NCBI GenBank assembly: GCA_958369225.1
Contig: CATXID010000006.1
Span: 62,001-126,000, forward strand
Direction of reading: 5' to 3'
Source: an uncultured Collinsella sp.
Lineage (GTDB): Bacteria; Actinomycetota; Coriobacteriia; Coriobacteriales; Coriobacteriaceae
Length of the DNA stretch: 64,000 bases
Part shown: piece after piece, positions 1 to 8,803 of the stretch
Layout of the letters: every line of letters begins with the position of its first letter
How positions within the stretch are numbered: the stretch's first letter is position 1
Program-made: the position numbers and the translations under genes
Notes under the pieces: generated by a model
What the model was told of the DNA's origin: nothing
The model's database searches: none
Seen by the model: the letters and a program-made list of their open reading frames with translations, nothing else

Positions 1-1415
1 TTGTCCGACGCCTCACCCAGCTGATCAGAAGCCTTGTTGACCAGCTTTGCAGCCTTGGAGAGGCCCTTTGCCAGCGAACCGGATGCGTCGGTCAGGCCGT
101 CTACTGCGCTATCCAGATCGCCCGAGATGCCATCCAGCGAGTCCAGGATGCCCGAAACCGTCTTCTTGAGCTCCTTGGCCTTGTCCGAGAACGCGGAATC
201 GTAGTCGGACTTGGCGCCCGAAATGCCCGCCTTGGCATCGGCGATGGCCTGGTCGACCTCGGCACGCGCGCTGTTGACCTCTGCCATGCTGTCAGAAAGG
301 GACTTAGCGGTTGCCGTTAGGTCCTTGGCGTTGTTGCGATACTCCGCCGCGATCCTGCCCAGCGATGTTGCCACAGACTTGAGGCTCTCCTGGAGCTTTT
401 CGTCACTGACCTGCTCGGCAAAGCCGCAGAGCTGGTCGGCCGTGGCGTCGATATCGTCGGCACGTGTATTGAGCGCCGCCGCGGCATCGTTGAGCTGTGA
501 CACTGTAAGGTCGACATGCTGATTCGCGGCATCGAATGCCTTCGCAAGCTCAGCGGACACGTTGTCAAACGAACCCGCGCTTCCGTCAATCGCGGCGTTA
601 ATGGCGTCGTTGGCGGCCTTCAGCGCTTCTTTGGAATCGCTCATGCCGCTCTTGGCGTGCTCCATCAACTGCCTGGTCGACTCGTCGACCGTACCCGTCT
701 GCTGGAGCATACCGCTCGCCGACGTCAACGAATCGGACGTAGAGCTCAAAATGCCCGCCAGCGACGAAGCATTGGCCTGAACGTCTTGCAGGTCCTCAAT
801 CGAATCGCCGAGCGTCGAGGACAGGTTGGCGATAAAGTTGCTGACTTGGTCGGTACTCATGTAATCGAGCAGGCTGGACACCGTCTTAAGACCGATGCTC
901 GTAATGGTCTCGGTAAAAGATTCGTTAACCTGGTTCTGAACGGCGCTCGAACCCTTCTCGGTCACGATCTGCGCGATGGCGTTGGCCTTCTGGTTCTCGT
1001 AAAACTCGATATCGGCGTGTTTCACGTCGGTCGAGAAAAGCGTCATCATGTCAGCGCTAAACGTTTTGGGGATAACGACGGCAGCATAGTACGCGCCCGA
1101 CTTAACGCCCTCGATAGCCTTTTCGCGATCGTTAAGCACAACCCAATCGAAGCTCTCGTTGCCACGTAGGGTGGCGGTCACGTTTTCGCCCACGTTAACC
1201 TCGACGGGAATCAGATCGCTCTCGTAACCCTCATCGGTGTTGACCACGGCGATCTTAAGATTGCCGGTGTTGCCGTACGGATCCCAGCTGCCGGCGATGT
1301 TAAACCACGCGTACAGACACGGCACGATAATGAGGCCCATCACGACAATCAAGCCGATCACGGAGCGAGACACGTTTTGGACATCGCGCTTAAACAGATG
1401 CAGGATGTTCTTCAT
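1..1415 (-). CDS. YhgE/Pip family membrane protein, C-terminal part beyond the window
   Basis: The frame is open from the ATG at 1413-1415 to the window edge, so the gene is truncated here and only about 471 residues are visible. The N-terminus (MKNILHLFKRDVQN) leads into a membrane segment, then CLYAWFNIAGSWDPYGNTG, the typical start of YhgE/Pip proteins (phage-infection-protein and ABC-2 exporter-like). A long Ser/Ala/Asp-rich region with heptad character follows, as expected of the large extracytoplasmic coiled coil; the C-terminal membrane block must lie to the left. A ribosome binding site AAAGGAGGTG lies inside the end of the upstream gene, whose TAA (1416-1418) directly abuts this ATG, so translation is probably coupled. 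The substrate is unknown; family members have been linked to phage receptors and type VII-like secretion, which I cannot test here. Confidence 0.85.
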   Translation of the reverse strand, partial: MKNILHLFKRDVQNVSRSVIGLIVVMGLIIVPCLYAWFNIAGSWDPYGNTGNLKIAVVNTDEGYESDLIPVEVNVGENVTATLRGNESFDWVVLNDREKAIEGVKSGAYYAAVVIPKTFSADMMTLFSTDVKHADIEFYENQKANAIAQIVTEKGSSAVQNQVNESFTETITSIGLKTVSSLLDYMSTDQVSNFIANLSSTLGDSIEDLQDVQANASSLAGILSSTSDSLTSASGMLQQTGTVDESTRQLMEHAKSGMSDSKEALKAANDAINAAIDGSAGSFDNVSAELAKAFDAANQHVDLTVSQLNDAAAALNTRADDIDATADQLCGFAEQVSDEKLQESLKSVATSLGRIAAEYRNNAKDLTATAKSLSDSMAEVNSARAEVDQAIADAKAGISGAKSDYDSAFSDKAKELKKTVSGILDSLDGISGDLDSAVDGLTDASGSLAKGLSKAAKLVNKASDQLGEASD

Positions 1416-4265
1416 TTATGCCTCACCTCCTTTGGAGTGCTTGCCAAGCGCGGTGGTATCTCCATCATTTGTGGCTGTGCTGTCGCTGCCCTGAGATTTA
1501 TGGTGCGAGCCTATATGCGGCAAGCGGCCCGCGGACTGATCGCCGCCCTTGGCACCACGCTCGCTGGCGTTGAGGCCAAACATGTGGCGGGCGGCAGGAA
1601 TGGCGGCCGTGTGCTCGCGCATCTCGCGACGCAGGTCCTCATCCGAAAGCGCCGAGATGCGCATCTGGGTATTGAGGCTCGCGCGGATATATTCGATATT
1701 GATAAGCCAGCCGCAGATGGCAATAACCGAGATGATCCAAATGACAAGCAGGATGATCTTGCCGTTATTGTCGACATCGAGAACCGTCGACAGGACAAAG
1801 AGCAGGACCTGAACGCCCACCACGGCGGCAAAACCGCCCTTGATGTAGTACGGGTAGCGATGTTCAAAGGCGACCGCATGATCGAGCAGTTCGCGACGGT
1901 ACGAATCGGAATCGAGCATGACACGCATGGCCGTGCGCAGCGAGTAGCGCTGGCGCGGCAGGTCGTTGGACTCGCAAATCATCATACCAGTCGTGGAAAG
2001 CTGTTTATCAAAGAGCAGATTGAGGTTGAGCAGCAGCGGACGCAGCTGCAGGCCGATAAAGAGCGCCACGATCAAGAACACGCCCAGAATGCACAGGTTA
2101 AACAGGTAGTTGAACGAATACATGCCGCCGACCGTCTCGCGCAGCAGATTGATGCCGTAGGTAAAGGGTAGCAGCGGGTGCAGCCACTGGAAGAAGCCGG
2201 GCATCATCTCGATGGGGTACATGCCCGACGAACCCGGGATCTGCACGATGACGAGAATGACGCCGATAGCCTTGCCGATATGCTTAAACGTGGTGGACAG
2301 CGCATAGATGATATTGACGTAGGTGAACGAGATGGCGATGCCGCCCAGCACGAACAGCAGCGGGCTGACGCACTGCACGCCAATCACCAGATCGCCTACC
2401 GTAACGATGATGGCCTGCAACGCGCCCAGGATCACCAGTAGCAACCAGCGGCCAAAGTAGCCCTGACGCGCGGTAAAGCTGCCGATGCCTTCGCGGTCGA
2501 CCTCAAGCTTGTAGATGGCGATGAGCACGTAGCCGCCCACCCACAGCGCCAGATTGGTATAGAACGGGGCAATGCCCGAACCAAAGCTCTTGACCGGGTA
2601 AATTGACTTTGAGGCCAGCTCGACCGGAGATGCCATGAAGTCTGCAACGTCATCGACGTCGACGCCCATCAGGTCGGCCAGCTCGCCCATGGACTCGGAG
2701 GTCTGTAGCGCCGCGATGTCGTTGGCGGCGGTTGCGAGCTTGTCCTGGACCTTGGCAAGCGAGGCATCGGTCTGGGACAGCGTGGTCTTGGCCTGACCGA
2801 GCGTAGCGTTGAGTTGCGAAAGTGTACCGCGCGCACTTGCAATAGTAGGCGTGAGGCCAGACACGATTCCCGTCAGATCACCCGAGACGGCGGCAAATGA
2901 ATCAAGCGCGCTCGAGGCCTTCGGCAGCGCGTTTTGACCCAGGTCCGTCTGGGCCTGGCCAAGGTTGGTCGCACCGGTCTGAATTGCGTTATTGATAGCG
3001 TCGCTGGCACCCGAGACAGCCGCGGCGTCATTCGCCATGGCGCTCGACTGCGCAGACAGGCCGTCCTTGATGCTCTGAAGCTTTTCATTCTGCTCGCGGA
3101 GCATATCGATGGTCGATACAATGCACGCGTCAATTTCCTTGGAACCTGTCGACGTGTCATTGACGAGAATTTCCAAGTGGCCGATAACGGCCTTATTGTG
3201 GTCGATCGTCGCTTGGAGAGACTCAAGCGAGTTGTCGATACGGGTGGTCGTAGATGTGACCGCGCCCGTCAGCTTGCCAATCGCAGCGTTCGCGGAGGCT
3301 GACGTCTTGGTGAGCGCAAGGCTGCCTTCCGAGAGCGCCTTGGAGAGCGAGGCGACAGAGTTACCCGCCGTGGCGCGAGCCTCGCCCAGCAGGTCGTTGC
3401 CCTGGGAGATCGCCTGCGTCAGCGACGGCGCCTGACCCTGCAGACCGGCAAGTGCTGCATCTGCCGAGGCAATGGAACCACTCGTCTTATCGATGGCGGC
3501 ATTCATGTCGCCAATCGAATCGCGCACTTCGCCCAACGTATCGGATGCCTCTGATACCGAACCGGCCAACGAATCCTGAGTCTGGGTTGCCTTGTCCTTT
3601 AAATCGACTCCGGCATCCTTGGCAATACTGGCAACGGTCTCGCCCACCGTGGAGACGAACTCCGAGTTGATCTGCTGCTCGATGGTGTTTGCACCGGTGT
3701 CGGTAACCTTGGGAGCAATTGCGCTCTTTTTCTCATTGACGTAGTACGTAAGCTTGGGCTGATGGTAGTTGCCGTCGAGCATCGAGACCAGGTTATCCGA
3801 GAAGTTCTTGGGGATTACGATGGCCGCATAGTACTCACCGCTCTCGACGCCCTCCTTGGCGTCGGCCGCCGAATCAACGAAGGTCCAGCCCAGCTGATCG
3901 TTCTCCTTGAGCTGATCGACGACCTGGTCGCCCGCGTTGAGCTCGCCCACCAGGTCGTTCTGGGTGCCCCGATCGTTGTTGGCGATGGCAATCTTGATGC
4001 CCTGGGTGTTTCCGTACGGATCCCAGTTTGCCACGATGTTGTACCAGGCATACAGCGAGGGAATAACACACACGCCGAGGGTAACCACCAAGGCGACGGG
4101 GTTCACAAGCAGCCGCTTAATGTCGCGCTTGAATATCGCAAAGGAGACCTTTGCATCGGATAGTTTGCTGCCGAGGCTCACGCTTGGACCATCCATCCTG
4201 TCGTTGAATCGAATCGTACTATCGACAACCATTGTACGTAGGCGCTTTAGCGTCTCAGAGCACAA
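1416..4265 (-). CDS. YhgE/Pip family membrane protein (complete)
   Basis: About 949 residues. One N-terminal membrane segment is followed by SLYAWYNIVANWDPYGNTQG, the family signature, close to that of the next gene, so the two are paralogues. The middle (about 180-560) is a long Ala/Ser/Thr/Asp-rich coiled-coil-like stretch. The C-terminal half has at least five strongly hydrophobic segments (about 590-790) resembling the ABC-2 permease fold, then two more near 845-895. The computed start is TTG; in-frame ATGs 11 and 23 residues later are alternatives and none has an excellent ribosome binding site. It is transcribed leftward and abuts the second paralogue. The role is inferred from the family only: export or cell-surface function at the cytoplasmic membrane. 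Confidence 0.85.
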   Translation of the reverse strand: MCSETLKRLRTMVVDSTIRFNDRMDGPSVSLGSKLSDAKVSFAIFKRDIKRLLVNPVALVVTLGVCVIPSLYAWYNIVANWDPYGNTQGIKIAIANNDRGTQNDLVGELNAGDQVVDQLKENDQLGWTFVDSAADAKEGVESGEYYAAIVIPKNFSDNLVSMLDGNYHQPKLTYYVNEKKSAIAPKVTDTGANTIEQQINSEFVSTVGETVASIAKDAGVDLKDKATQTQDSLAGSVSEASDTLGEVRDSIGDMNAAIDKTSGSIASADAALAGLQGQAPSLTQAISQGNDLLGEARATAGNSVASLSKALSEGSLALTKTSASANAAIGKLTGAVTSTTTRIDNSLESLQATIDHNKAVIGHLEILVNDTSTGSKEIDACIVSTIDMLREQNEKLQSIKDGLSAQSSAMANDAAAVSGASDAINNAIQTGATNLGQAQTDLGQNALPKASSALDSFAAVSGDLTGIVSGLTPTIASARGTLSQLNATLGQAKTTLSQTDASLAKVQDKLATAANDIAALQTSESMGELADLMGVDVDDVADFMASPVELASKSIYPVKSFGSGIAPFYTNLALWVGGYVLIAIYKLEVDREGIGSFTARQGYFGRWLLLVILGALQAIIVTVGDLVIGVQCVSPLLFVLGGIAISFTYVNIIYALSTTFKHIGKAIGVILVIVQIPGSSGMYPIEMMPGFFQWLHPLLPFTYGINLLRETVGGMYSFNYLFNLCILGVFLIVALFIGLQLRPLLLNLNLLFDKQLSTTGMMICESNDLPRQRYSLRTAMRVMLDSDSYRRELLDHAVAFEHRYPYYIKGGFAAVVGVQVLLFVLSTVLDVDNNGKIILLVIWIISVIAICGWLINIEYIRASLNTQMRISALSDEDLRREMREHTAAIPAARHMFGLNASERGAKGGDQSAGRLPHIGSHHKSQGSDSTATNDGDTTALGKHSKGGEA

Positions 4266-4383
4266 TGGTATTGAGTTTTGCGGGTAGCAATATACTACGA
4301 AGACGAATTAACGTACAGTTGTACAGTATCTTTAATTTCAGCAGGTCACAAAACCACAACCCGCACAAATTAGCAATTCAAAT

Positions 4384-4410
4384 AGTCATTCAAGAACGTC
4401 CCCAATGACT
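4384..4410. repeat. Short foldback related to the AACGTCCCC repeat family
   Basis: AGTCATT and AATGACT arms flank a core containing AAGAACGTCCCC. The core resembles the larger foldback at 58511-58564 and the fragment at 6793-6833. It lies in the 342-bp gap between htpG and the YhgE gene. No coding potential is visible. Confidence 0.5.
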
Positions 4411-4449
4411 ACAACAACGGAAGCGCCGATGTTTTGGCAACGACAGCGA

Positions 4450-4548
4450 AAACCCGCCAGAGCGAGCAAGGTGCCTTGAAGCGAAGCGGCATTGACCTTC
4501 TGGTCATGCCGCCGAAGCTGAAAGGCAGATTGCCGCTCTGGCGGGTTT
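4450..4548. repeat. Nested foldback downstream of htpG
   Basis: A 15-bp perfect inverted repeat (AAACCCGCCAGAGCG at 4450-4464 and its complement at 4534-4548) encloses a second hairpin (GCGGCATTGACC at 4486-4497 with GGTCATGCCGC at 4502-4512). The right arm overlaps a block (4526-4557) shared with the region behind glmM. The gap 4266-4607 contains no convincing gene. Confidence 0.6.
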
Positions 4549-4562
4549 GCAGCGTCGATCGG

Positions 4563-4586
4563 TCCGCCGTTCGTTAGAACGGCGGA
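4563..4586 (-). terminator. Stem-loop just after htpG stop, possible terminator
   Basis: Perfect 10-bp stem TCCGCCGTTC-GTTA-GAACGGCGGA, 21 nt beyond the htpG stop codon. There is no clear T-run on the minus strand, so intrinsic termination is uncertain; it may act as an mRNA 3'-end stabiliser. A hairpin of different sequence stands in the same place behind glmM, next to the same tag. Confidence 0.5.
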
Positions 4587-4607
4587 ACCAAAGGCGTAAC
4601 TACCTAA

Positions 4608-6632
4608 CTACATCAAGTTGCAGACAGCTGCCGCGAAGGCCACGGGGTCCTCGGGCAGAATACCCTCGACCAACAGAGCCTGGTCGTAGAGCAGGCCGGA
4701 GTACTGCTTGATCTTGTCGGTGTCGCCCGCCTTCTGAGCGGCGACGAGCTTGGCAAAGACCGGGTGCTTGGCGTTGAGCTCGAGCACGCGCTGGCTCTTG
4801 GGCATACCGTCGGGCGCGCCCTCGGGACCCTTCTGGAGCACCTTCTCCATCTCGAGCGAAAGCGGGCCCTCGGTGGTGATGCACGCGGGAGCATCGGTCA
4901 GGCGCGCAGAGACGGCGACCTTCTCGACCTTGTCGCCGAGCGCCTCCTTCATGGCGTTAAAGAGGTCCTCATTCTCCTTGGTGGCGTCCTCGGCCTCCTT
5001 CTTCTCGTCATCGGTCGCCAAGTCAAGATCGCCGGTCGCGACGTTCTTAAGCTCCAGGTGACGATCCTCGACCTCAGGCTCGGCACCATCGGCAACTGCC
5101 TTCTCGGCAGCCTCGCGAGCAGCGTCATCCTCGTAGACCTTGGGCATATCGGCAGCCACGTACTCACGCATGGCCTGGAAGGTGAACTCATCCACGTCCT
5201 GCGTCAGCAGCAGTACATCGTAACCGCGGTCGAGCACGCCCTTCACGACGGGCATCTTGGTCAGGCGCTCGCGCGAATCGCCGGCGGCATAGTAAATTGC
5301 CTTCTGGCCCTCGGGCATGCCCTTGGCATACTCGGCAAGGGTGATCATTTTCTGCTCCTTGGCAGACCAGAACAGCAGCAAGTCGGCGAGCTCGTCGGCC
5401 TTCATGCCGTAGCTTGAGTAGATGCCGTACTTAAGACCGCGACCAAAGTTCTCAAAGAACTTCTCGTATGCCTCGCGGTCGTTGTCGCGCATGTCCTCGA
5501 GATCGGCGGTGATCTTCTTCTCGACACGCTTGGCAATGGCCTTGAGCTGACGATTCTGCTGCAGCGTCTCACGCGAAATATTGAGCGTCACGTCGGCAGA
5601 GTCCACGACACCGCGCACAAAGTTGTAGTAGTCGGGCAGCAGGTCGTCGCACTTCTCCATAATCAGCACGTTGGAGCTATAGAGCGCCAGGCCCTTCTCG
5701 TAGTCCTTGCTGTACAGATCGAACGGGGCGCGACCCGGCACAAACAGCAGTGCATCGTACTCAAGCGTGCCCTCGGCATGGAAGCTGATAGTGCGCGCGG
5801 GATCGTCAAAGTCGTGGAACGTAGACTTGTAGAACTCGTCGTAATCCCTCTGCTCAACGTCAGAGCTGCGCTTTTTCCAGATCGGCGTCATGGAGTTGAT
5901 GGTCTCGAGCTCCTGATAGTCCTCGTACTCGGGCTTGTAGTCGTCGCCGGCGTCCTCAGGCTTGGGCTTCTGGCGGCTCTTGGTCACCATCATCTGAATC
6001 GGGTAGCGCACATAGTTGCTGTACTGCTGAATCAGGCTCTTGAGGCCCCACTCGGTCAGGAAGCGATCGTAGGTCTCGGCCTCGCCGTCAGCGTCGAGCT
6101 TCTCGTTCTCGCGCAGCGTCAGGATGACATCGGTACCGTGCTCAGCACGCTCGCCATCCTCGATGGTGTAGCCCTCAAGACCGTCGGACTCCCAAACGTG
6201 GGCGGTATCCTCGCCATAAGCGCGGCTGACGACCTTCACGTGGCTGGCGACCATAAAGGCGGAGTAGAAACCCACGCCAAACTGACCGATGATGTCGACA
6301 TCGGAGCCCTGCTGTTCGGCGTTCTCGGTCTTAAACTCCTCGGAGCCGGAATGGGCGATGGTGCCCAAGTTGCGCTCGAGCTCCTCGGCGGTCATGCCGA
6401 TTCCGTTATCCGAAATCGTGATGGTGCGGGCGTCCTTATCAAAGGAGACACGAATGGCCAGGTCGCCCTGGTCGAGCTTGACGCTCGGATCCTGAAGGCT
6501 CTTAAAGTTGAGCTTGTCGACAGCATCGCTCGCGTTGGAGATAAGCTCGCGCAGGAAGATTTCCTTATTGGTGTAGATGGAGTTGATCATGAGGTCGAGC
6601 AGTTTTTTGCTCTCGGTCTTAAATTGACGCAT
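4608..6632 (-). CDS. htpG: Molecular chaperone HtpG (Hsp90 family)
   Basis: 674 residues, slightly longer than E. coli HtpG (624). The N-terminal GHKL ATPase domain carries the expected motifs: EIFLRELISNASDA (conserved Glu and Asn), DNGIGMT, then GQFGVGFYSAF as the lid/Gly-rich motif. The middle domain contains the SRE-T-QQNR segment (NISRETLQQNRQLK, about 350), with a catalytic-loop Arg. The C-terminal dimerisation domain is present, with an acidic insert around 525-560 that explains the extra length. Start ATG follows AAAGGACTGCAC. It is monocistronic in appearance, with its own leader. It acts as a cytosolic ATP-dependent chaperone dimer. I see no CIRCE or HspR-type operator upstream. Confidence 0.97.
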   Translation of the reverse strand: MRQFKTESKKLLDLMINSIYTNKEIFLRELISNASDAVDKLNFKSLQDPSVKLDQGDLAIRVSFDKDARTITISDNGIGMTAEELERNLGTIAHSGSEEFKTENAEQQGSDVDIIGQFGVGFYSAFMVASHVKVVSRAYGEDTAHVWESDGLEGYTIEDGERAEHGTDVILTLRENEKLDADGEAETYDRFLTEWGLKSLIQQYSNYVRYPIQMMVTKSRQKPKPEDAGDDYKPEYEDYQELETINSMTPIWKKRSSDVEQRDYDEFYKSTFHDFDDPARTISFHAEGTLEYDALLFVPGRAPFDLYSKDYEKGLALYSSNVLIMEKCDDLLPDYYNFVRGVVDSADVTLNISRETLQQNRQLKAIAKRVEKKITADLEDMRDNDREAYEKFFENFGRGLKYGIYSSYGMKADELADLLLFWSAKEQKMITLAEYAKGMPEGQKAIYYAAGDSRERLTKMPVVKGVLDRGYDVLLLTQDVDEFTFQAMREYVAADMPKVYEDDAAREAAEKAVADGAEPEVEDRHLELKNVATGDLDLATDDEKKEAEDATKENEDLFNAMKEALGDKVEKVAVSARLTDAPACITTEGPLSLEMEKVLQKGPEGAPDGMPKSQRVLELNAKHPVFAKLVAAQKAGDTDKIKQYSGLLYDQALLVEGILPEDPVAFAAAVCNLM

Positions 6633-6662
6633 GTGCAGTCCTTTCGCGCTACCCCTGCCCGC

Positions 6663-6688
6663 AAAAACGGCCCGGTTGCCCGAGCCGC
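6663..6688 (-). promoter_or_regulatory. Terminator-like hairpin in the htpG leader
   Basis: On the minus strand, CGGCTCGG-GCAA-CCGGGCCG is followed directly by TTTTTG, as in an intrinsic terminator. It lies about 30 nt before the htpG start codon and downstream of a possible -10 (TATAAA, 6719-6724). It could be an attenuator or the end of a short leader RNA; alternatively it terminates read-through from the acetyltransferase gene. Confidence 0.5.
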
Positions 6689-6792
6689 ATCGCAGACCTG
6701 CTATGTTCAGACTTAGATTTTATAACCTATTAGCGCGCATATATACATACGGAATCGAAAAACTGTATGTTGGAACACCCATGCGTCGATTG

Positions 6793-6833
6793 CCAAGGAG
6801 TGTCCCCAGCTGCCGGCAGAAAAGGAACGTCCC
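6793..6833. repeat. Fragment of GGAACGTCCC/TGCCGGCA repeat
   Basis: The stretch contains GTCCCC, TGCCGGCA and AAAAGGAACGTCCC in the same order as the right half of the foldback at 58511-58564. It touches the stop codon of the acetyltransferase gene. It is probably a degenerate copy of a dispersed intergenic repeat. Confidence 0.5.
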
Positions 6834-7333
6834 TATCTGTCGCCCAGCAGTTTGGCCATCCAGGCATGAGGCTGGCCTTCGTCTTCGTAGTCCACCGGGG
6901 CAATCTGCGTGTAGCCGGCCTTGGCATAGAGCGGCAGCACGTACTCCTGTGCATGCAACTTTATGAGCTTGGCGCCGGCATCGCACGCAGCAGCTTCGCT
7001 GGCTTCGACAATCTTGCTTGCCAGACCGCGACGGCGCATGGCCGGCAGCACGGCGACGCGCCCCATAATGTAGGTCTCCCCCGCCGCAACGCCTTCGTCC
7101 ATGTCGCATGCCGGCAACGCCGGGGCTTCCGCATCTGCCGCGTACTCCAGCTCCTCGGGAAACACGCGCGAGCAGCCGGCGAGCTGACCATCCACGTACA
7201 GCGTCACATGAATGCAGCTCGAGGCCTCATCGATCTGGTCGAACTCGATTTCGTAACCCTGTTCGTCCATAAAGACGGCGCGGCGCACCAGCGCCGCATC
7301 CTCAAAGCATCCCGTCTTAATTTGAATATCCAT
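6833..7333 (-). CDS. GNAT family N-acetyltransferase
   Basis: 166 residues. The acetyl-CoA binding motif A is visible as MGRVAVLPAMRRRGLASKIVEASEAAA (about 90-115, R-x-x-G-x-A form), followed by the beta-strand and turn LIKLHAQEYVLPLYAKAGY typical of the GNAT C-terminus. The N-terminal part (RRAVFMDEQGYEIEFDQIDE) resembles ElaA/YjcF-like members that act on small molecules; the substrate cannot be read from sequence. Start ATG follows AAGGGGCGACC. It lies behind the capsule-regulation trio with a 38-bp gap and may be co-transcribed with it. Confidence 0.9.
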   Translation of the reverse strand: MDIQIKTGCFEDAALVRRAVFMDEQGYEIEFDQIDEASSCIHVTLYVDGQLAGCSRVFPEELEYAADAEAPALPACDMDEGVAAGETYIMGRVAVLPAMRRRGLASKIVEASEAAACDAGAKLIKLHAQEYVLPLYAKAGYTQIAPVDYEDEGQPHAWMAKLLGDR

Positions 7334-7371
7334 GGTCGCCCCTTCATTCGATGCGAACGTAGGGGAAAATT

Positions 7372-8019
7372 TTAGCGGAAATGAGCTCCCACGCTAAACT
7401 TCGCGCGTGCTTTTGCCAAGCAATCGTAGTGGCCCACGTTGTGGGCATCGCTCGCGATATAGCTGTACAGGCCCTGCTTAAACAGGCACTGCGCCGGCTT
7501 CTTTTCGCGACCAAAGCGCCCGCCGGCAATAAAATCAGCCGAAGCCTGCAGTTTGCAGCCCAGGTCGACCAGGCGTTCAGCCACGCTCACATCCTTTTGA
7601 ATCGCACGATAGCGCTCGGGATGGGCGATGATCACCTGGTAGCCGCGACACTGCAAGTCGTAGATCGTGTTCTCGTATTCCTCAAAGTCATACGAATCAG
7701 CACGCGTCGAGAGCTCAAGCAAAAACTCGTTTGAGCCATCGAAATGCAGGCGATCGGCCCATTCGATGCCCAAATCCATGAGCTTGGCATGATTGACCTC
7801 AAAGCCCATCTGCAAATGCATATCGCCCGCATGCGCGCAAAGCAGTCGATAGGCCTCCCACATTTTTTCGAAGTCAAAATACGGGTCCCGGCAGTGCGGC
7901 GTGCACACCATGTGCGTAACGCCGACGGCGCGGGCCGCCTCGAGCATCGCCAAGCTTTGCTCAAGGTTTACCGCGCCGTCATCGACTCCGGGCAGGATAT
8001 GGCAATGGATGTCTCGCAT
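7372..8019 (-). CDS. CpsB/YwqE-type PHP-domain tyrosine-protein phosphatase
   Basis: 215 residues. PHP metal-binding motifs are in order: DIHCHILPGVDDG (N-terminus), CTPHCRDP (about 40), a conserved ELSTRA segment, IIAHPERYRAIQ (about 130) and SDAHNVGHY (about 190). These define the Mn-dependent phosphatases that remove phosphate from the tyrosine tail of CpsD-type kinases. ATG follows AGAGGGCGAT. It is the third gene of a wzz-kinase-phosphatase set and therefore very likely acts on the kinase at 8045-8800. The length is a little under the usual 240-260 residues. Confidence 0.93.
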   Translation of the reverse strand: MRDIHCHILPGVDDGAVNLEQSLAMLEAARAVGVTHMVCTPHCRDPYFDFEKMWEAYRLLCAHAGDMHLQMGFEVNHAKLMDLGIEWADRLHFDGSNEFLLELSTRADSYDFEEYENTIYDLQCRGYQVIIAHPERYRAIQKDVSVAERLVDLGCKLQASADFIAGGRFGREKKPAQCLFKQGLYSYIASDAHNVGHYDCLAKARAKFSVGAHFR

Positions 8020-8044
8020 ATCGCCCTCTTATCTGCGTCATTGC

Positions 8045-8800
8045 TTATTTCTTAAAGCGTTTCGCCTTCGCAGGGGTGCCCGTTGCAGCCGCGCCGCCAA
8101 CAGCGGGATTGGCCCCAGCCGCAGCGTCGTTCTGCCCCTTATCCCCGCCATAATACGAGTAATAGTAGTCGTGGCTCGAAGTCTCGCAGCAGTTCATGAC
8201 CGTACCGATCACGTTGACCTCGGCCTTGTTGAGCTGATCGAAAGCAGCGAGGATCTCATTGCGCTTGGCAAAGTCCTGACGGATGACATAGATGGTGCCG
8301 TCGGTGATCGCAGCGACTTCGGCAGCGTCAACGAACGTACCCACAGGCGGCGTATCAAAGATGACGTACTGGTACTTTTCCTCCAGCGCGGCGACAAGCT
8401 TGGCAAAGCGGCGCGAGGCGATGATGTCTGCCGGATTGGGAATGCGCGGCTCGGCGTCAAGGAAGAAGAGGTTGGGCTGGTCGGTGTCGATAACGGCCTC
8501 ATCGATCGACATCTGATCGGAAAGCACGGCGTACAAGCCGCCGGCATGACGGATGCCCAGCATGTTGGCAAGCGTACGGTGGCGCATGTCGCATTCAACG
8601 AGCAGAACGCTCTTGCCGCTGGTTGCGATGGCCTGTGCCAGGTTGAGCGCGATGGTGGACTTACCCTCGTTGGGAATGGAGGAGGTCACCGTAATGGACT
8701 TGATAGGCGTATCGACACTCGCAAAGCGAATATTGGCGAGCAGCGTCTTGGCTGCGTTGTTAAAGGCGAGGGTATCGCCGGTTTTCTTTTTACGGGCCAT
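8045..8800 (-). CDS. CpsD/CapB-type tyrosine-protein kinase
   Basis: 251 residues. P-loop kinase of the BY-kinase family: Walker A SSIPNEGKSTIALNLA (about 45), Walker A' VLLVECDMRHRT (about 67) and Walker B YVIFDTPPVG (about 140). A tyrosine cluster DYYYSYYGG lies near residue 213 and is the likely autophosphorylation tail, followed by an Ala/Gly/Lys-rich end. It begins 3 nt after the stop of the Wzz-like gene, which in this family supplies the membrane activator domain in trans. Together they control polysaccharide chain length or export. No polysaccharide synthesis genes are in the window. Confidence 0.95.
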   Translation of the reverse strand: MARKKKTGDTLAFNNAAKTLLANIRFASVDTPIKSITVTSSIPNEGKSTIALNLAQAIATSGKSVLLVECDMRHRTLANMLGIRHAGGLYAVLSDQMSIDEAVIDTDQPNLFFLDAEPRIPNPADIIASRRFAKLVAALEEKYQYVIFDTPPVGTFVDAAEVAAITDGTIYVIRQDFAKRNEILAAFDQLNKAEVNVIGTVMNCCETSSHDYYYSYYGGDKGQNDAAAGANPAVGGAAATGTPAKAKRFKK

Positions 8801-8803
8801 GGA

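Noticed and set aside
4526..4557. Integron attC site
   Set aside because: The block contains GTTTGCA but not the R/Y-patterned core sites, and no integrase or cassettes are present.
6633..6830. CIRCE or HspR (HAIR) operator before htpG
   Set aside because: No TTAGCACTC-N9-GAGTGCTAA or CTTGAGT-N7-ACTCAAG pattern found.
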